DNA of 50,754 bases from Chloroflexota bacterium (GCA_902810755.1 CADDYT010000035.1:1-50754); one strand, 5' to 3'; shown: positions 20,236 through 29,071, counted from the first letter of the stretch. Notes: generated by a model from the sequence alone, not told the origin. Made by a program: numbers and translations.

Positions 20236-21114
20236 TTAAGCGGGACGAATGCCGGCAACTTCAATAAACACATCCTCAAGCGTGGCCTCGCGCGAGTGGA
20301 CGGCGCGCACCTTTTCCTGCGCCATCCACTGTGCCAGCCTGCTCTGATCCTGTGGATCATCCATGTTCAGCGTGACCTCCTGTAAAGCCCCCTGCTGAGC
20401 GGTATCGCTATCCAGCGTCACCACCAGCGCACGCTGTCCGTGTGAGAGCTTCAGATTGCGCGGCGTATCGTTGGCGACTAAGCGCCCGTTGACGATGAAG
20501 CCGACGCGCTGGCAAAGCTGATCGGCCTCTTCCATCAGGTGCGTCGTCAGCAGGATGGTCATGCCCTGCTGGCGCAGGTGGTCAATGGTCTGGCGCACCT
20601 CGCGAGCCGAGATGGGGTCAAGCCCCCGGCTCGGTTCGTCGAGGAAGAGAACGGGCGGCTTATGCAGCAGCGCGCGCGCAATCATGACACGCTGCTTCAT
20701 GCCGTTGGAAAACGTGCGTACCGGCTCCTTCGCGCGGTCGCGTAAATGCACCAGTTCCAGTACCTCGTCCACACGGCTTTTCGGCAGCCCGTAGAGCCAG
20801 CAGGAAAAGGCGAGGTTGTAACGAGCGGAAAGTCGCTCGTAGAGGTTCTGGTCTTCAAAGACCACGCCAATACGCTGCTTCAGCGTTGCCCGCTCTTTCA
20901 CCACATCACAGCCCGCCACACGCGCATGACCCCCAGTAGGATCAATCTGGCCCGTCAGCATGCGAATGGTCGTTGTCTTGCCCGCGCCGTTGGGGCCAAG
21001 CAAGCCAAAGATTTCGCCTCGCGAGACACTAAAGCTCATATCAATTACCGCCTTTTTGTTGCCAAAGGTGCGGCTCAGGTTGACCGCCTCAATCATCAGA
21101 TTGTTTGTCTCCAT
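20236..21114 (-). CDS. ABC-2 type transporter ATP-binding protein
   Basis: A 292-residue ATPase of the drug/Na+ exporter type: Walker A GPNGAGKT, Q-loop region VVFEDQNLYERLSARYN, signature FSNGMKQR, Walker B VLFLDEPSRGLDP and H-loop LLTTHLMEEA. After the ATPase domain (about residues 7-215) a C-terminal extension of about 75 residues is typical of NatA/DrrA. ATG 21114 has AGGAG about 10 nt upstream; the much longer open frame upstream is non-coding. It forms an operon with the permease and is divergent from the ABC/LytTR regulator gene. Confidence 0.92.
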   Translation of the reverse strand: METNNLMIEAVNLSRTFGNKKAVIDMSFSVSRGEIFGLLGPNGAGKTTTIRMLTGQIDPTGGHARVAGCDVVKERATLKQRIGVVFEDQNLYERLSARYNLAFSCWLYGLPKSRVDEVLELVHLRDRAKEPVRTFSNGMKQRVMIARALLHKPPVLFLDEPSRGLDPISAREVRQTIDHLRQQGMTILLTTHLMEEADQLCQRVGFIVNGRLVANDTPRNLKLSHGQRALVVTLDSDTAQQGALQEVTLNMDDPQDQSRLAQWMAQEKVRAVHSREATLEDVFIEVAGIRPA

Positions 21115-21325
21115 CGTTTCCACTCTCCTGAGTATCCGTTTCTTTTCGCGTATTCCATAGTTTATGGCTACAGGAAATTCCTGCTCTGTCATCGATGACC
21201 GCGTCTCTTTGCGCTTCCAACACAACTGTACCATGAGCAAAAACATGTTTCTACAAAATCCGGTCGAGTGGAGCAGAAGAGCGGATAACAGGCGCATTTT
21301 CAGGGGTGAATCGGCAGGACACCGG

Positions 21326-21384
21326 ATGAATGGAGCAAAATCCGGCATGAATGGAGTCACAAATGGCAACGGGTATGCTACAAT
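21326..21384 (+). promoter_or_regulatory. direct repeats and promoter upstream of the ABC/LytTR gene
   Basis: ATGAATGGAG occurs at 21326-21335 and again at 21347-21356, spaced 21 bp (two helical turns), each preceded by CCGG. They end where a weak -35 (GTCACA, 21356-21361) begins; TACAAT at 21379-21384 follows after 17 nt. Known LytTR-domain regulators bind paired direct repeats with this period, so this is a candidate autoregulatory site. The protein-site link is inference. Confidence 0.45.
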
Positions 21385-21433
21385 ATGCCCGGAAAACCTG
21401 GTGATTTCATGCTGACAGGAGCAGGGGAACGTT

Positions 21434-22453
21434 GTGAAGCTACAGGTACGGCGGCTGGAAAAAATGATTGAGAACCGCACGGCGCTTGCGGTCGAGCAGC
21501 TTGACCTTGATGCCGGGATGATTGTTGCCGTCGTTGGCCCGGTCGGCAGCGGCAAATCGCTGCTGCTGCGCCTGCTGTCCGGGAAATTGCCGCTCAGCGG
21601 AGGCTGCATTACCATTGATGGGCAGGATATCAACAAAGTCCCGGCCATGCTGCGCCATATCGGCATTCTTTTCGAGGAAGACCTGCACTATGAACGTTTC
21701 ACGGCGCGCGGCAACCTGGACTTTTTCGCGCAGCTTCATCGCCTTCCCGCCGCGCGCGTGGGCGAAGTGTTAGACCAGGTTGGCATGAGCGATCAGGCGC
21801 AGAAACGGATCAGCAAACTCTCGCCCGCCGCGCAACGCCGCCTGGCCTTCGCGAGAACGCTGCTGCCGCGCCCACCGATCTTGCTGCTCGATCAGCCCAC
21901 CCTGCGCACCGATCTCGATACGCAGGCGCTCTTTGCCCGCCTGATTGCGCAGGCCGCCGCCGAGGGTACAGCCGTTCTGCTCACCGACGAAGACCTGGCA
22001 TGGGCAGGCAGATTCTGCACACACGTCGTGGAGCTGGAAGATGGGCGCGTCCTCAGCAACTATATGCAGGGAGCAGGCCAGAACCAGCAACCGGCGCCAA
22101 CAACGCCGGAACGCCTCATCCCCTACAAAATTCCCGCGCGCAAAGACGACCGCATCGTCCTCTATGACCCCGGTGACCTGCTCTACGCCACCAGTCGTGA
22201 CGGCAAAACCATCCTGCGCACTGCTAAAGAAGAGGCTACCACTAACCTCACCCTGCAAGAACTCGAAACCCGTCTGAGCGGACGCGGCTTCTTCAAGGCC
22301 CATCGCGCCTATCTCGTCAATCTCCAGCACATCAAAGCCATTATCCAGTTCACGCGCAACAGCTACACGCTGCAACTCGATGACAGCCAGGAAACCATGA
22401 TTCCCCTCAGCAAGCAATCCGAGAAAGAGCTACAGGCCCTGCTGGATTATTAA
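21434..22453 (+). CDS. ABC ATPase-like domain fused to LytTR DNA-binding domain
   Basis: A 339-residue regulator. Residues 1-212 are an ABC nucleotide-binding fold: intact Walker A GPVGSGKS (35-42), degenerate signature LSPAAQRR (129-136), and Walker B LLLDQPT in which the catalytic glutamate is Gln154. The H-loop histidine is also missing (LLTDEDLA). Residues about 236-339 form a LytTR domain with DLLYATSRDGKTILRT and FFKAHRAYLVNLQHIKAI. No membrane part is present. ATP may be bound but hardly hydrolysed, so the module looks like a sensor. The ATPase half resembles the exporter ATPase encoded divergently next door, its likely target operon. A GTG start at 21434 follows AGGGG. Confidence 0.88.
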   Translation: MKLQVRRLEKMIENRTALAVEQLDLDAGMIVAVVGPVGSGKSLLLRLLSGKLPLSGGCITIDGQDINKVPAMLRHIGILFEEDLHYERFTARGNLDFFAQLHRLPAARVGEVLDQVGMSDQAQKRISKLSPAAQRRLAFARTLLPRPPILLLDQPTLRTDLDTQALFARLIAQAAAEGTAVLLTDEDLAWAGRFCTHVVELEDGRVLSNYMQGAGQNQQPAPTTPERLIPYKIPARKDDRIVLYDPGDLLYATSRDGKTILRTAKEEATTNLTLQELETRLSGRGFFKAHRAYLVNLQHIKAIIQFTRNSYTLQLDDSQETMIPLSKQSEKELQALLDY

Positions 22454-22610
22454 TCTTTCATGCAGAACGGGTTGCAAAAAGGCTGGACAAATGAACTCTT
22501 CTCGTTTATACTTAGAAGCAAGCAGGCTGCATTGCCTGTCCTCGCCGATTGTCGGCCCCGACTGATTGCTCGCCCCGGAGCAAATACGCCCCATGAAAGG
22601 AGAATCCTCA

Positions 22611-22937
22611 ATGTCCCTCCCACCCTCTGTGCAGGTCGCGCTTCTCCTGCTGCCCTTTGTGTTGCCGCTACTGATCTCGCTCTCGGCTGTCCTCTACCAG
22701 CATCTGCTGCAACGGCTGCCGCAGAAGCAGCGTGCCGAGATCGATCAGGTGGTACATGTCGTTGTTGCCGCCGTAGAGCAGGCTTCCGATACGCTGGAAG
22801 GCCCGGTCAAGAAGCAGGCGGCGATGGAGATGGCTGGCACACTGCTGGCCTACCTGCACATCTCCGTTCCCCGCGAAATCCTCTCCTGCCTGATCGAAGC
22901 GGCAGTCTACTCGCTGCATCAGACAGCTTCAAAATGA
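22611..22937 (+). CDS. LLH-family phage holin-like membrane protein
   Basis: A 108-residue protein with one N-terminal membrane segment (VALLLLPFVLPLLISLSAVLY, residues about 8-28). A long amphipathic helix follows, then a C-terminal IEAAVYSL-type ending, the pattern of the LLH/superfamily-6 holins. Members make membrane holes for endolysin release in phages, but relatives also occur outside prophages. No endolysin or phage gene is near, so a domesticated or unrelated role is possible. ATG 22611 has AAAGGAG 8 nt upstream. Its end overlaps the convergent queD-like gene by 9 bp. Confidence 0.6.
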   Translation: MSLPPSVQVALLLLPFVLPLLISLSAVLYQHLLQRLPQKQRAEIDQVVHVVVAAVEQASDTLEGPVKKQAAMEMAGTLLAYLHISVPREILSCLIEAAVYSLHQTASK

Positions 22938-23423
22938 GCGGGTATAGCAGGCCATCTGTGTGGGGGCTTCTTCGACGCCGACGGTGATAGTGCGCAGATT
23001 CGAGGTATCGTAAGCAGCCAGTAGCCTGCGCAGTTCATCGCAGATGTATTCGGCCAGCCGCTCGGCAGTCGAGTTATCGATGGGTAGCTCGATGACATCG
23101 CTGCGGGGGAAGATGTAGCGTTTCGTACCGAAGCGAATCTCCCACTCGCTGAAGGATTCGGCCAGTTGCAGGTGCGGGTTGCGCATCGGCAGCAGGAAGC
23201 GGTGGTTCAACTGCTGGCAAACCTCTCTCGCCAGCCGCTTAATGATGGTAAAATCGAAAACCAGTTTATCTTCATTCAGCGTCCCCTCAATTTCCACCAT
23301 GACGCCGTAATTATGCCCGTGCAGCCGCTCGCACTTGCCGCCAAAGGTGATGAAGTGCGCCGCGCTAAACTTGAGGTTACCGCCCTCAACCCTGACCTTG
23401 CGTAGATACTGCTCACCGGCCAT
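22929..23423 (-). CDS. queD: 6-pyruvoyl-tetrahydropterin synthase family (QueD-like)
   Basis: A 164-residue enzyme of the PTPS/QueD fold. The zinc-binding histidines appear in KFSAAHFITFGG and ERLHGHNYGVMVEIEG; FDFTIIKRLAREVCQQLNHRFLLP and a C-terminal VGVEEAP, with the catalytic glutamate, follow. QueD makes 6-carboxy-tetrahydropterin for queuosine, while PTPS relatives serve folate or biopterin; no queC/queE neighbour settles this. ATG 23423 is preferred to ATG 23432 because GGGAG sits 9 nt from the former but abuts the latter. Confidence 0.85.
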   Translation of the reverse strand: MAGEQYLRKVRVEGGNLKFSAAHFITFGGKCERLHGHNYGVMVEIEGTLNEDKLVFDFTIIKRLAREVCQQLNHRFLLPMRNPHLQLAESFSEWEIRFGTKRYIFPRSDVIELPIDNSTAERLAEYICDELRRLLAAYDTSNLRTITVGVEEAPTQMACYTRSF

Positions 23424-23620
23424 GACACACATCTCCCTTCTTCCTCAATGGTATGCTGTCGTTGTGTGTCCAGCATATCATTGAGGGGAGAGAAATGACA
23501 AGAGTGAGCAATTTTGTGAACTTGCTAACTCTTCTGTAACACACTGTGTGATATGATATGCTATACTGTAGCAGTTCTGACAGGACGTTCCTGTATGTTT
23601 AACGAAGAAGGAGACAGACT

Positions 23621-23944
23621 ATGACAGTTGCAGAGACATTTGAGGCGATGCCAACCGTCTTTAACCCGGCGGCGGCAAAGGGATTGAACAAGACTTTCCA
23701 GTGGAATATCACCGGGGAGCAGGCAGGCAAGTGGGCGGTAAAAGTCGAAAACGAGACCTGCACCATCATCCCCGGCGGCGTCGAGAAGCCCGATATCACC
23801 TTCACCGTCAGTGACACTGACTGGATCAACATTACTGAGGGCAAGCTGGATGCCATGAACGCCTTCATGACCGGCAAGCTGAAACTCGCGGGTGATATGA
23901 TGCTCGCTATGCGTGTCCAGAACCTCTTCCCCGTCAAACGCTAA
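23621..23944 (+). CDS. SCP2 sterol-carrier-domain protein
   Basis: A 107-residue single-domain protein: FQWNITGEQAGKWAVKVENETCTI is followed by KPDITFTVSDTDWINITEGKLDAMNAFMTGKLKLAGD, the core of the SCP2 lipid-binding fold. Such proteins bind lipids or acyl-CoAs in a hydrophobic tunnel. AGAAGGAGA lies upstream of the ATG, and TATGATATGCTATACT near 23552-23567 offers a -10 region. It stands alone between queD (divergent) and the anti-sigma gene (convergent). Confidence 0.9.
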   Translation: MTVAETFEAMPTVFNPAAAKGLNKTFQWNITGEQAGKWAVKVENETCTIIPGGVEKPDITFTVSDTDWINITEGKLDAMNAFMTGKLKLAGDMMLAMRVQNLFPVKR

Positions 23945-24017
23945 CCCACCAGACAACAATTCTCTTCATAAGGACATTTCACAGAGAATACCCTTTCCAC
24001 GGGGCATTCTCTGTTGC

Positions 24018-26693
24018 CTATTTGACAGCTATCGTGTCCCATCCCGGCAACGCTACCTGCGTTCCTGGCTTGAGAGTGAACAGCAGAATTTGATTGCCCT
24101 GTGCCAGATCATACGAATAGACTTTGCGCGAGCCGTCGGCGTAGTAGGCTTCGACGAGCAGGGCGTGGCTGTAGGGGGCAAGGGCGATGCTGCTATCGCA
24201 CATGGGCGAGACGCCGGGTGCAACGCTGCTATCGCAGAGCGCGACGGCGTTGGGGGCTACATTGTCAAGCATCAGGACATCGTCCTGTGGCGTGGCTCCC
24301 AGCCTGTAGAGGCGGAAGATGCCGTTGTCGTCACGCATAATCACCAGCGAGTTGTCCGGCGCGAAACCGACGGGGATGCCGGAACTGCGCAGCAGGCGCG
24401 GGTTGTTGCCGTCGCTGTCGACCGCATAGAGGCCCGGCCCGGCTGCGGAGTCGGTGTTGACGTAGTAGATGGTGTTGCCATCGATGCTGTGCCAGAAGGT
24501 GGTGCCGGGCGAACGCATGGTGATCTGCTGCGGCGTGCCGCCGGAGAGGTTGACGCGGTAGAGCGCGCCCGTCGCCAGATTCGCGCCGCCGACGAAGTAC
24601 AGGTAAGGGGCGTAGTAAAATGCCAGCTCGCCGACCTGCACGCCGCTCAACAACTCCTGCGCCTGCCCGCTATTCACGTCCACCTGCTCGACGCCTCCAT
24701 TGAGCAGGGAGATCAGCACGGTATGGGCGTTGAGCCAGATGGCATTGCCTGCATCGGCATTGTTCAATTCATAGAAAAAGCCGGTACCAGGCAGTGATTT
24801 GAGCGTCCAGTAGAGCATATGGCCGCTGCTGGAAAACTGGTAGAGCAGGTTCTGCCCGTCAGATGAGACGCCGTCGAAGCGGGTATCCGGCGGCAGATTG
24901 CGGGGAACCAGCAGGGCGCTGTGGCCGTTCAGATAGTTATAGTTGGCAATCGTCTTCTGCCCGGAAGCATCTGTGGTAACGACCACTGCCGAATTCCAGC
25001 CGGTTGAAGGTGTGGGCGTGGGATTCGTTGTCGGCGCGCCCGGCACGGCAATTTGATCCCAGCCCGGCAACTGCACCCCGATCTGCTGCTTCGCCAGCGC
25101 CACCAGCACGCGCGACTGGCCCTTCGCCAGATCATCATAGATGACCTGCGAGCTACCATCGGCATAATAAGCATGCAGGATCAAGCCGAAGCCGCCGGGA
25201 GAAAGCGCCGTGTTGCCGGTGCAGATGGGCGTGCCGCCGTTCTGCTCATTCGCGTCGCAGAGCGAAACAGCGCCGGGGGCGGCATCGGCCATGACCACCG
25301 TTTCAGCTTGCTGCGGAGTCGCGCCGAGTTTCACCACCTGGAACTTGCCGTTCACCTCTTGCAGCAGCATCAGAGCGTTGTCGGCGGCATAGCCAACAGG
25401 TACGGCATAACCGGAACGCAGCAGGCGCGGATTGCTGCCATCGCTCTGCGCCACATAGAGGCCCTGCGAACCATTGCTTTCATAGAAAACGGCGGTGCCA
25501 TCCGGGCTGATCCAGAAAGTCGAACCGGGCAGAGCGGGGGGCGCCACCTGCACGACCGGGCCGCCCGACAGCGTGACGCGATAGAGCGCGCCCGGCGTCA
25601 GACTCGTACCGCCTTCAGCAATAAAGTACAGATAGGGGGCGCGGTAAATCAAAAGTTGAACGTCTCTGATATCGGGAAGCACAGCCTTTGCCACCCCTGT
25701 CTGCGTATCGACCTGCATTACGCCCTGATTCTTGCTGGCAACCAGGGCAGAGATATTATCAAGCCAGATGGCGTTGCCGCCGTCATTGCTGCTGAGGCTG
25801 TAGAAGCTGCTATCGCTCGTCGTCGGCGCCGTGTAGTAGTAGACATGCCCGTTCAGCGCGTACTGGTAGAGCAGGTGCAGCCCATCGTGCGAGATCATAT
25901 CAAGCTGCGTATTGGCCGGGGGCTGAAATGGCACAAGCAGCGTACTCTGCCCGCTGGCCGGGGCATAGTTAGCAATGGTGATACGTCCGGGGCTGCCTCC
26001 GGCGCCGGGATAGGACAGGCCAATCACGGCAGAGTTCCAACCCACGCCTCCTGCAACCGTAGTGGGCGTTGGCTGCGACCTGTTGAGAGGCCCCAGACGA
26101 GGCGCGACAAACTGGCTGAGGATGACAATGACAGAAAGAATGATGACGGCAACCATCGCCAGGGAAAAGACATTCAGGAAGGCCGTGCGTCTTCTGCGAG
26201 AGGATGGTGCGACATTGCGGCCCTGGCCGCCCGTTCCTGCCGTTCTTCCCGGCCCCATGCCCTTGCCTGTCTGGTCTGCCCCTGGCTGTCGCTGCCCCTG
26301 CGGCAAGATGATATGCGGCTCCTCCAGGTGCAGTGTGGGAGCGGCAGAAATATCCTGATGATGATTCGTCGCGGCGGCTATCGCTCCCGATTCGCGAGCA
26401 ATACGTTGCATAATAGAGGCAACGGTCGATGGGACAACACTCTCACTCTCCATCAGCAGACCGCGTAAGGCTGCCCGTTGCTGCTGACGCATATGGCGAG
26501 CCTGCGCCAGCGCGTCGGTGCAGGTCGGGCAGGCGGGAATGTGGGAGCGCAATTCGGCCAGCAACCGGGCATCGCGCTCATCGTCTGGCTCGACGCGCGC
26601 CTGGCCGCCGATCGTATCCAGTTCGTCGACAAAGCGCAGGCATTCAGGGCTGCGAGGACATGGTGGCAAATTGTGGGCAGCAGACTCGCTCAT
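24018..26693 (-). CDS. membrane anti-sigma factor with duplicated propeller-like sensor
   Basis: An 891-residue membrane protein. The cytoplasmic N-terminus carries a zinc-binding anti-sigma motif HIPACPTC (His51, Cys55, Cys58). A low-complexity linker and one transmembrane segment (about 171-194, after RRRR) lead to a large outside region. That region is an internal duplication: both halves start with WNSAVV/WNSAVI and IANY, share LLYQ, and end LPGWDxIAV (about 220-547 and 563-891). Their TolB-like strand repeats suggest two beta-propellers. The gene overlaps the sigma factor gene by 4 nt (ATGA), so they are translated together. It should hold the sigma factor until an outside signal acts; the ligand is unknown. 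Confidence 0.82.
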   Translation of the reverse strand: MSESAAHNLPPCPRSPECLRFVDELDTIGGQARVEPDDERDARLLAELRSHIPACPTCTDALAQARHMRQQQRAALRGLLMESESVVPSTVASIMQRIARESGAIAAATNHHQDISAAPTLHLEEPHIILPQGQRQPGADQTGKGMGPGRTAGTGGQGRNVAPSSRRRRTAFLNVFSLAMVAVIILSVIVILSQFVAPRLGPLNRSQPTPTTVAGGVGWNSAVIGLSYPGAGGSPGRITIANYAPASGQSTLLVPFQPPANTQLDMISHDGLHLLYQYALNGHVYYYTAPTTSDSSFYSLSSNDGGNAIWLDNISALVASKNQGVMQVDTQTGVAKAVLPDIRDVQLLIYRAPYLYFIAEGGTSLTPGALYRVTLSGGPVVQVAPPALPGSTFWISPDGTAVFYESNGSQGLYVAQSDGSNPRLLRSGYAVPVGYAADNALMLLQEVNGKFQVVKLGATPQQAETVVMADAAPGAVSLCDANEQNGGTPICTGNTALSPGGFGLILHAYYADGSSQVIYDDLAKGQSRVLVALAKQQIGVQLPGWDQIAVPGAPTTNPTPTPSTGWNSAVVVTTDASGQKTIANYNYLNGHSALLVPRNLPPDTRFDGVSSDGQNLLYQFSSSGHMLYWTLKSLPGTGFFYELNNADAGNAIWLNAHTVLISLLNGGVEQVDVNSGQAQELLSGVQVGELAFYYAPYLYFVGGANLATGALYRVNLSGGTPQQITMRSPGTTFWHSIDGNTIYYVNTDSAAGPGLYAVDSDGNNPRLLRSSGIPVGFAPDNSLVIMRDDNGIFRLYRLGATPQDDVLMLDNVAPNAVALCDSSVAPGVSPMCDSSIALAPYSHALLVEAYYADGSRKVYSYDLAQGNQILLFTLKPGTQVALPGWDTIAVK

Positions 26694-27277
26694 GCTCCTT
26701 CCTCCTGGCTAAGCTGGCGGTAGAGACGCTGAAAAGACTGGCGGGCGCGCGAGAGGCGACTGCGCACAGCTGAGAGTGAATCGTGTAGCGTTTCGGCAAT
26801 TTCGTTATATGAGAAACCCTCGGCATCCAGCAGCAGGCAGAGGGCCGAAGCTGGAGGTAATTGCGCCAGCACCTGCTGCATCAGTTCGCGTTGCCATACC
26901 TGCTCTTCAAATTGCTCTTCGCTCACTAAAAACTCCTCAGCCTGTTCGTCAAACGCCTCGTCGTTTCCCTGCGGGGCCAGAAAAGGCACCAGAGAGACGT
27001 GCTTACGCCGTCTCCACTCACTGCGTACCTGATTCAGGGCAATACGATAGAGCCAGGGGGCAAAACGCAGCTCCTCGCCATTCATGCGCGGCAGAGACCG
27101 GTACGCGGCCAGAAACGTTTCCTGGCACAGGTCCTGCGTTAATTGTACGTCCTGTATCATACTATAAATCATGCGCCTGATCCGAGGCTCATAGGCAACC
27201 ACCAGGGCCTCGAATGCTGGCACAGACCCCCGGCAAGCGTCCATGACCAGTTGGGACTCATTCTCTATTGCATTCAT
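26690..27277 (-). CDS. ECF-type RNA polymerase sigma factor
   Basis: A 195-residue sigma-70 family factor. Region 2 spans about residues 12-90 (YEPRIRRMIYSMIQDVQLTQDLCQETFLAAYRSLPRM) and includes APWLYRIALNQVRSEWRRRKH. A linker of about 45 residues is acidic (DEAFDEQAEEFLVSEEQFEEQ). Region 4 follows (about 128-190) with SYNEIAETLHDSLSAVRSRLSRARQSF. It is translationally coupled to the anti-sigma gene. A 72-bp palindrome about 90 nt upstream isolates it from the ThDP-enzyme gene. Confidence 0.92.
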   Translation of the reverse strand: MNAIENESQLVMDACRGSVPAFEALVVAYEPRIRRMIYSMIQDVQLTQDLCQETFLAAYRSLPRMNGEELRFAPWLYRIALNQVRSEWRRRKHVSLVPFLAPQGNDEAFDEQAEEFLVSEEQFEEQVWQRELMQQVLAQLPPASALCLLLDAEGFSYNEIAETLHDSLSAVRSRLSRARQSFQRLYRQLSQEEGA

Positions 27278-27366
27278 ATGCCCCCATAGCTTTTTGTGAG
27301 TGCTGAATTCAGGTACTCTGACTATAATAATGTCTGAGCAAGCAATTTTGTCTCGTTTTCTCTCCA

Positions 27367-27438
27367 GTCACCCGGAAGCAGAGCAAGCCAGAAGAGCAGG
27401 CGCGCCTGCTCTTCTGGCTTGCTCTGCTTCCGGGTGAC
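27367..27438 (-). terminator. 72-bp perfect palindrome after the ThDP-enzyme gene
   Basis: 36+36 bp with no loop, centred on GCGCGC. It begins 5 nt past the stop of the ThDP-enzyme gene and lies between it and the sigma factor gene. No T-run follows on the minus strand. It can form a very long hairpin or a DNA cruciform; the role as terminator is inferred from position. Confidence 0.6.
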
Positions 27439-27442
27439 CATC

Positions 27443-29056
27443 CTACCATTGCCGGGGCGGCAGAGGAACGTCGATCAGGGTTGAGCCGGGGCGCGTCGTG
27501 GCGGTGTGGATGGTCTCGCTCAACTGCTGCGGCGTTTCGGCGCGCACGCCCCTTATGTTGAAGGCGCGGGCAAGGGCAACGTAATCGGGAGCCTGTAAAT
27601 CGGTGGCGATGTAGCGACCGCCGAAGCGACGGGCCTGGTCGCGCTTGACTGCTGTATAGGTGGCATCGTTGAAGATGATCGCCACGACATCCAGTTGCTC
27701 CTGAGCGGCGGTCGCCAGTTCGCCCACGTTGAGCAGGAAGCCGCCATCGCCGCAGAGGGTCACGACGGGGCGTTCCGGTGCGCCCGCCTTCGCGCCTATT
27801 GCCATCGGCAGGCCGCAGCCAATCGAACACAGTTCTGAGGAATGGATATAGGTGCGCGGCTCATAGACGGGCAGGTATTCGGCGCTTGCATAGCCGAGCA
27901 TGGTCATATCGGCGACCACCAGCCCGTCGCGCGGTAGCCCCTCGCGCAGGCCATCGAGCAGGGCCAGCGACTCGCCAAAGATGCGCCGCACATTCGCATG
28001 CAGCGTCTCCCGCAGCGCCGCCACTTCCGCCGCGCGCGAAGCCCACCTGTGCGGCCTCTCCTGTAAAGCCTCCAGCAAGGCATCCAGCGCGAGCCGCGCA
28101 TCGGCCACCACACCCAGACTGGCGGGATACTGGCGGCCAATTTCCGCCGGGTCGATATCGATCTGCGCCAGCGTTTTCGGCAAAAATAAGCGACCGCCGC
28201 TGCTGCGTCCCGCCCCCAGTTTGCTGCCGATCACCAGCGCCATATCCGACGCGGCCAGCAGCGAGCGCATTTCATCGGGGAAGCTGTAGCTGCTTACCGT
28301 CAAGGCCAGGGGATGGTCGGCAGGCAGCACATCGTGGCTTTTATGGCCCAGAAGGACAGGCGCGCCCAGCAGTTCGGCCAGCCGCGCCAGTTGCTCGTTC
28401 GCCCCCGCCCGCGAAACGCCTGCCCCGGCAACAATCAAGGGGCGCTGCGCCTCACTCAGCATACGCGCCAGCGCGGCAATCTGCTCTCGCGCGGGGCGAG
28501 GTGGGACCACCGGGGCCGGTTCGGGAAGTTCGAGATCGGCCTCGACCATCAACAGATCGAGCGGAATTTGCAGGTACGCGCCGCGCGCGCGGGTACTGCT
28601 CATGGCGCGGAAGGCATCGCGCAGAGCATCGGGAATCTCCTCTACCTGCGAGACGGCCCGCGCCCAGCCCGCCAGCGATTCCATCATCCCGAACTGGTCC
28701 TTCACCTCGTGCAACTCGCCGCGCGACCTGCCGAGCGAGGCACGGGGTAGACTGGTGCTGATCACAAGCAGTGGAACGGAATCGGCATAGGCGCTGGCTA
28801 CCGGTGTCGCCACGTTGGTCACGCCCGGCCCGGTGATGGTACACACGACGCCAGGTTTGCCGCTGGCACGCGCATAGCCATCGGCCATAAAGCCCGCGCC
28901 CTGCTCGTGGCGCGCCAGGACGTGCCGTATCCCCGGTTCGTCATGCAACACGTCATAAACAGGCAACGTATGCACGCCGGGAATGCCAAAAATCGTATCA
29001 ACACCATACGAGCGAAGCGTGGCGATCAGCGCCTGCGCGCCGGAAAGATGGGGCAT
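27443..29056 (-). CDS. ThDP-dependent enzyme, acetolactate-synthase/2-oxoacid decarboxylase type
   Basis: A 537-residue three-domain ThDP enzyme. The N-terminal domain holds GIPGVHTLPVYDVL and the catalytic-glutamate region ARHEQGAGFMADGYARASGKPGV. The central domain resembles the FAD/ADP-binding domain of this family. The C-terminal domain has the cofactor motif GDGGFLLNVGELATA continuing to IIFNDATY. It resembles acetolactate synthase large subunits and 5-guanidino-2-oxopentanoate decarboxylase; with no small subunit or ilv genes nearby, a catabolic 2-oxoacid decarboxylase is at least as likely. It lies 15 nt after the small gene at 29072-29326. Confidence 0.85.
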   Translation of the reverse strand: MPHLSGAQALIATLRSYGVDTIFGIPGVHTLPVYDVLHDEPGIRHVLARHEQGAGFMADGYARASGKPGVVCTITGPGVTNVATPVASAYADSVPLLVISTSLPRASLGRSRGELHEVKDQFGMMESLAGWARAVSQVEEIPDALRDAFRAMSSTRARGAYLQIPLDLLMVEADLELPEPAPVVPPRPAREQIAALARMLSEAQRPLIVAGAGVSRAGANEQLARLAELLGAPVLLGHKSHDVLPADHPLALTVSSYSFPDEMRSLLAASDMALVIGSKLGAGRSSGGRLFLPKTLAQIDIDPAEIGRQYPASLGVVADARLALDALLEALQERPHRWASRAAEVAALRETLHANVRRIFGESLALLDGLREGLPRDGLVVADMTMLGYASAEYLPVYEPRTYIHSSELCSIGCGLPMAIGAKAGAPERPVVTLCGDGGFLLNVGELATAAQEQLDVVAIIFNDATYTAVKRDQARRFGGRYIATDLQAPDYVALARAFNIRGVRAETPQQLSETIHTATTRPGSTLIDVPLPPRQW

Positions 29057-29071
29057 GGTAGAACACTCCTG

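Noticed and set aside
21115..21666. N-terminal extension of the ABC-2 ATPase frame
   Set aside because: It runs through the divergent promoter region and antisense of the ABC-LytTR gene; the ATG at 21114 with AGGAG gives a normal family start.
27778..28761. 327-codon plus-strand frame opposite the ThDP enzyme
   Set aside because: Antisense to a conserved gene, Arg/Pro/Ala-rich, no start signal; a GC-rich shadow frame.
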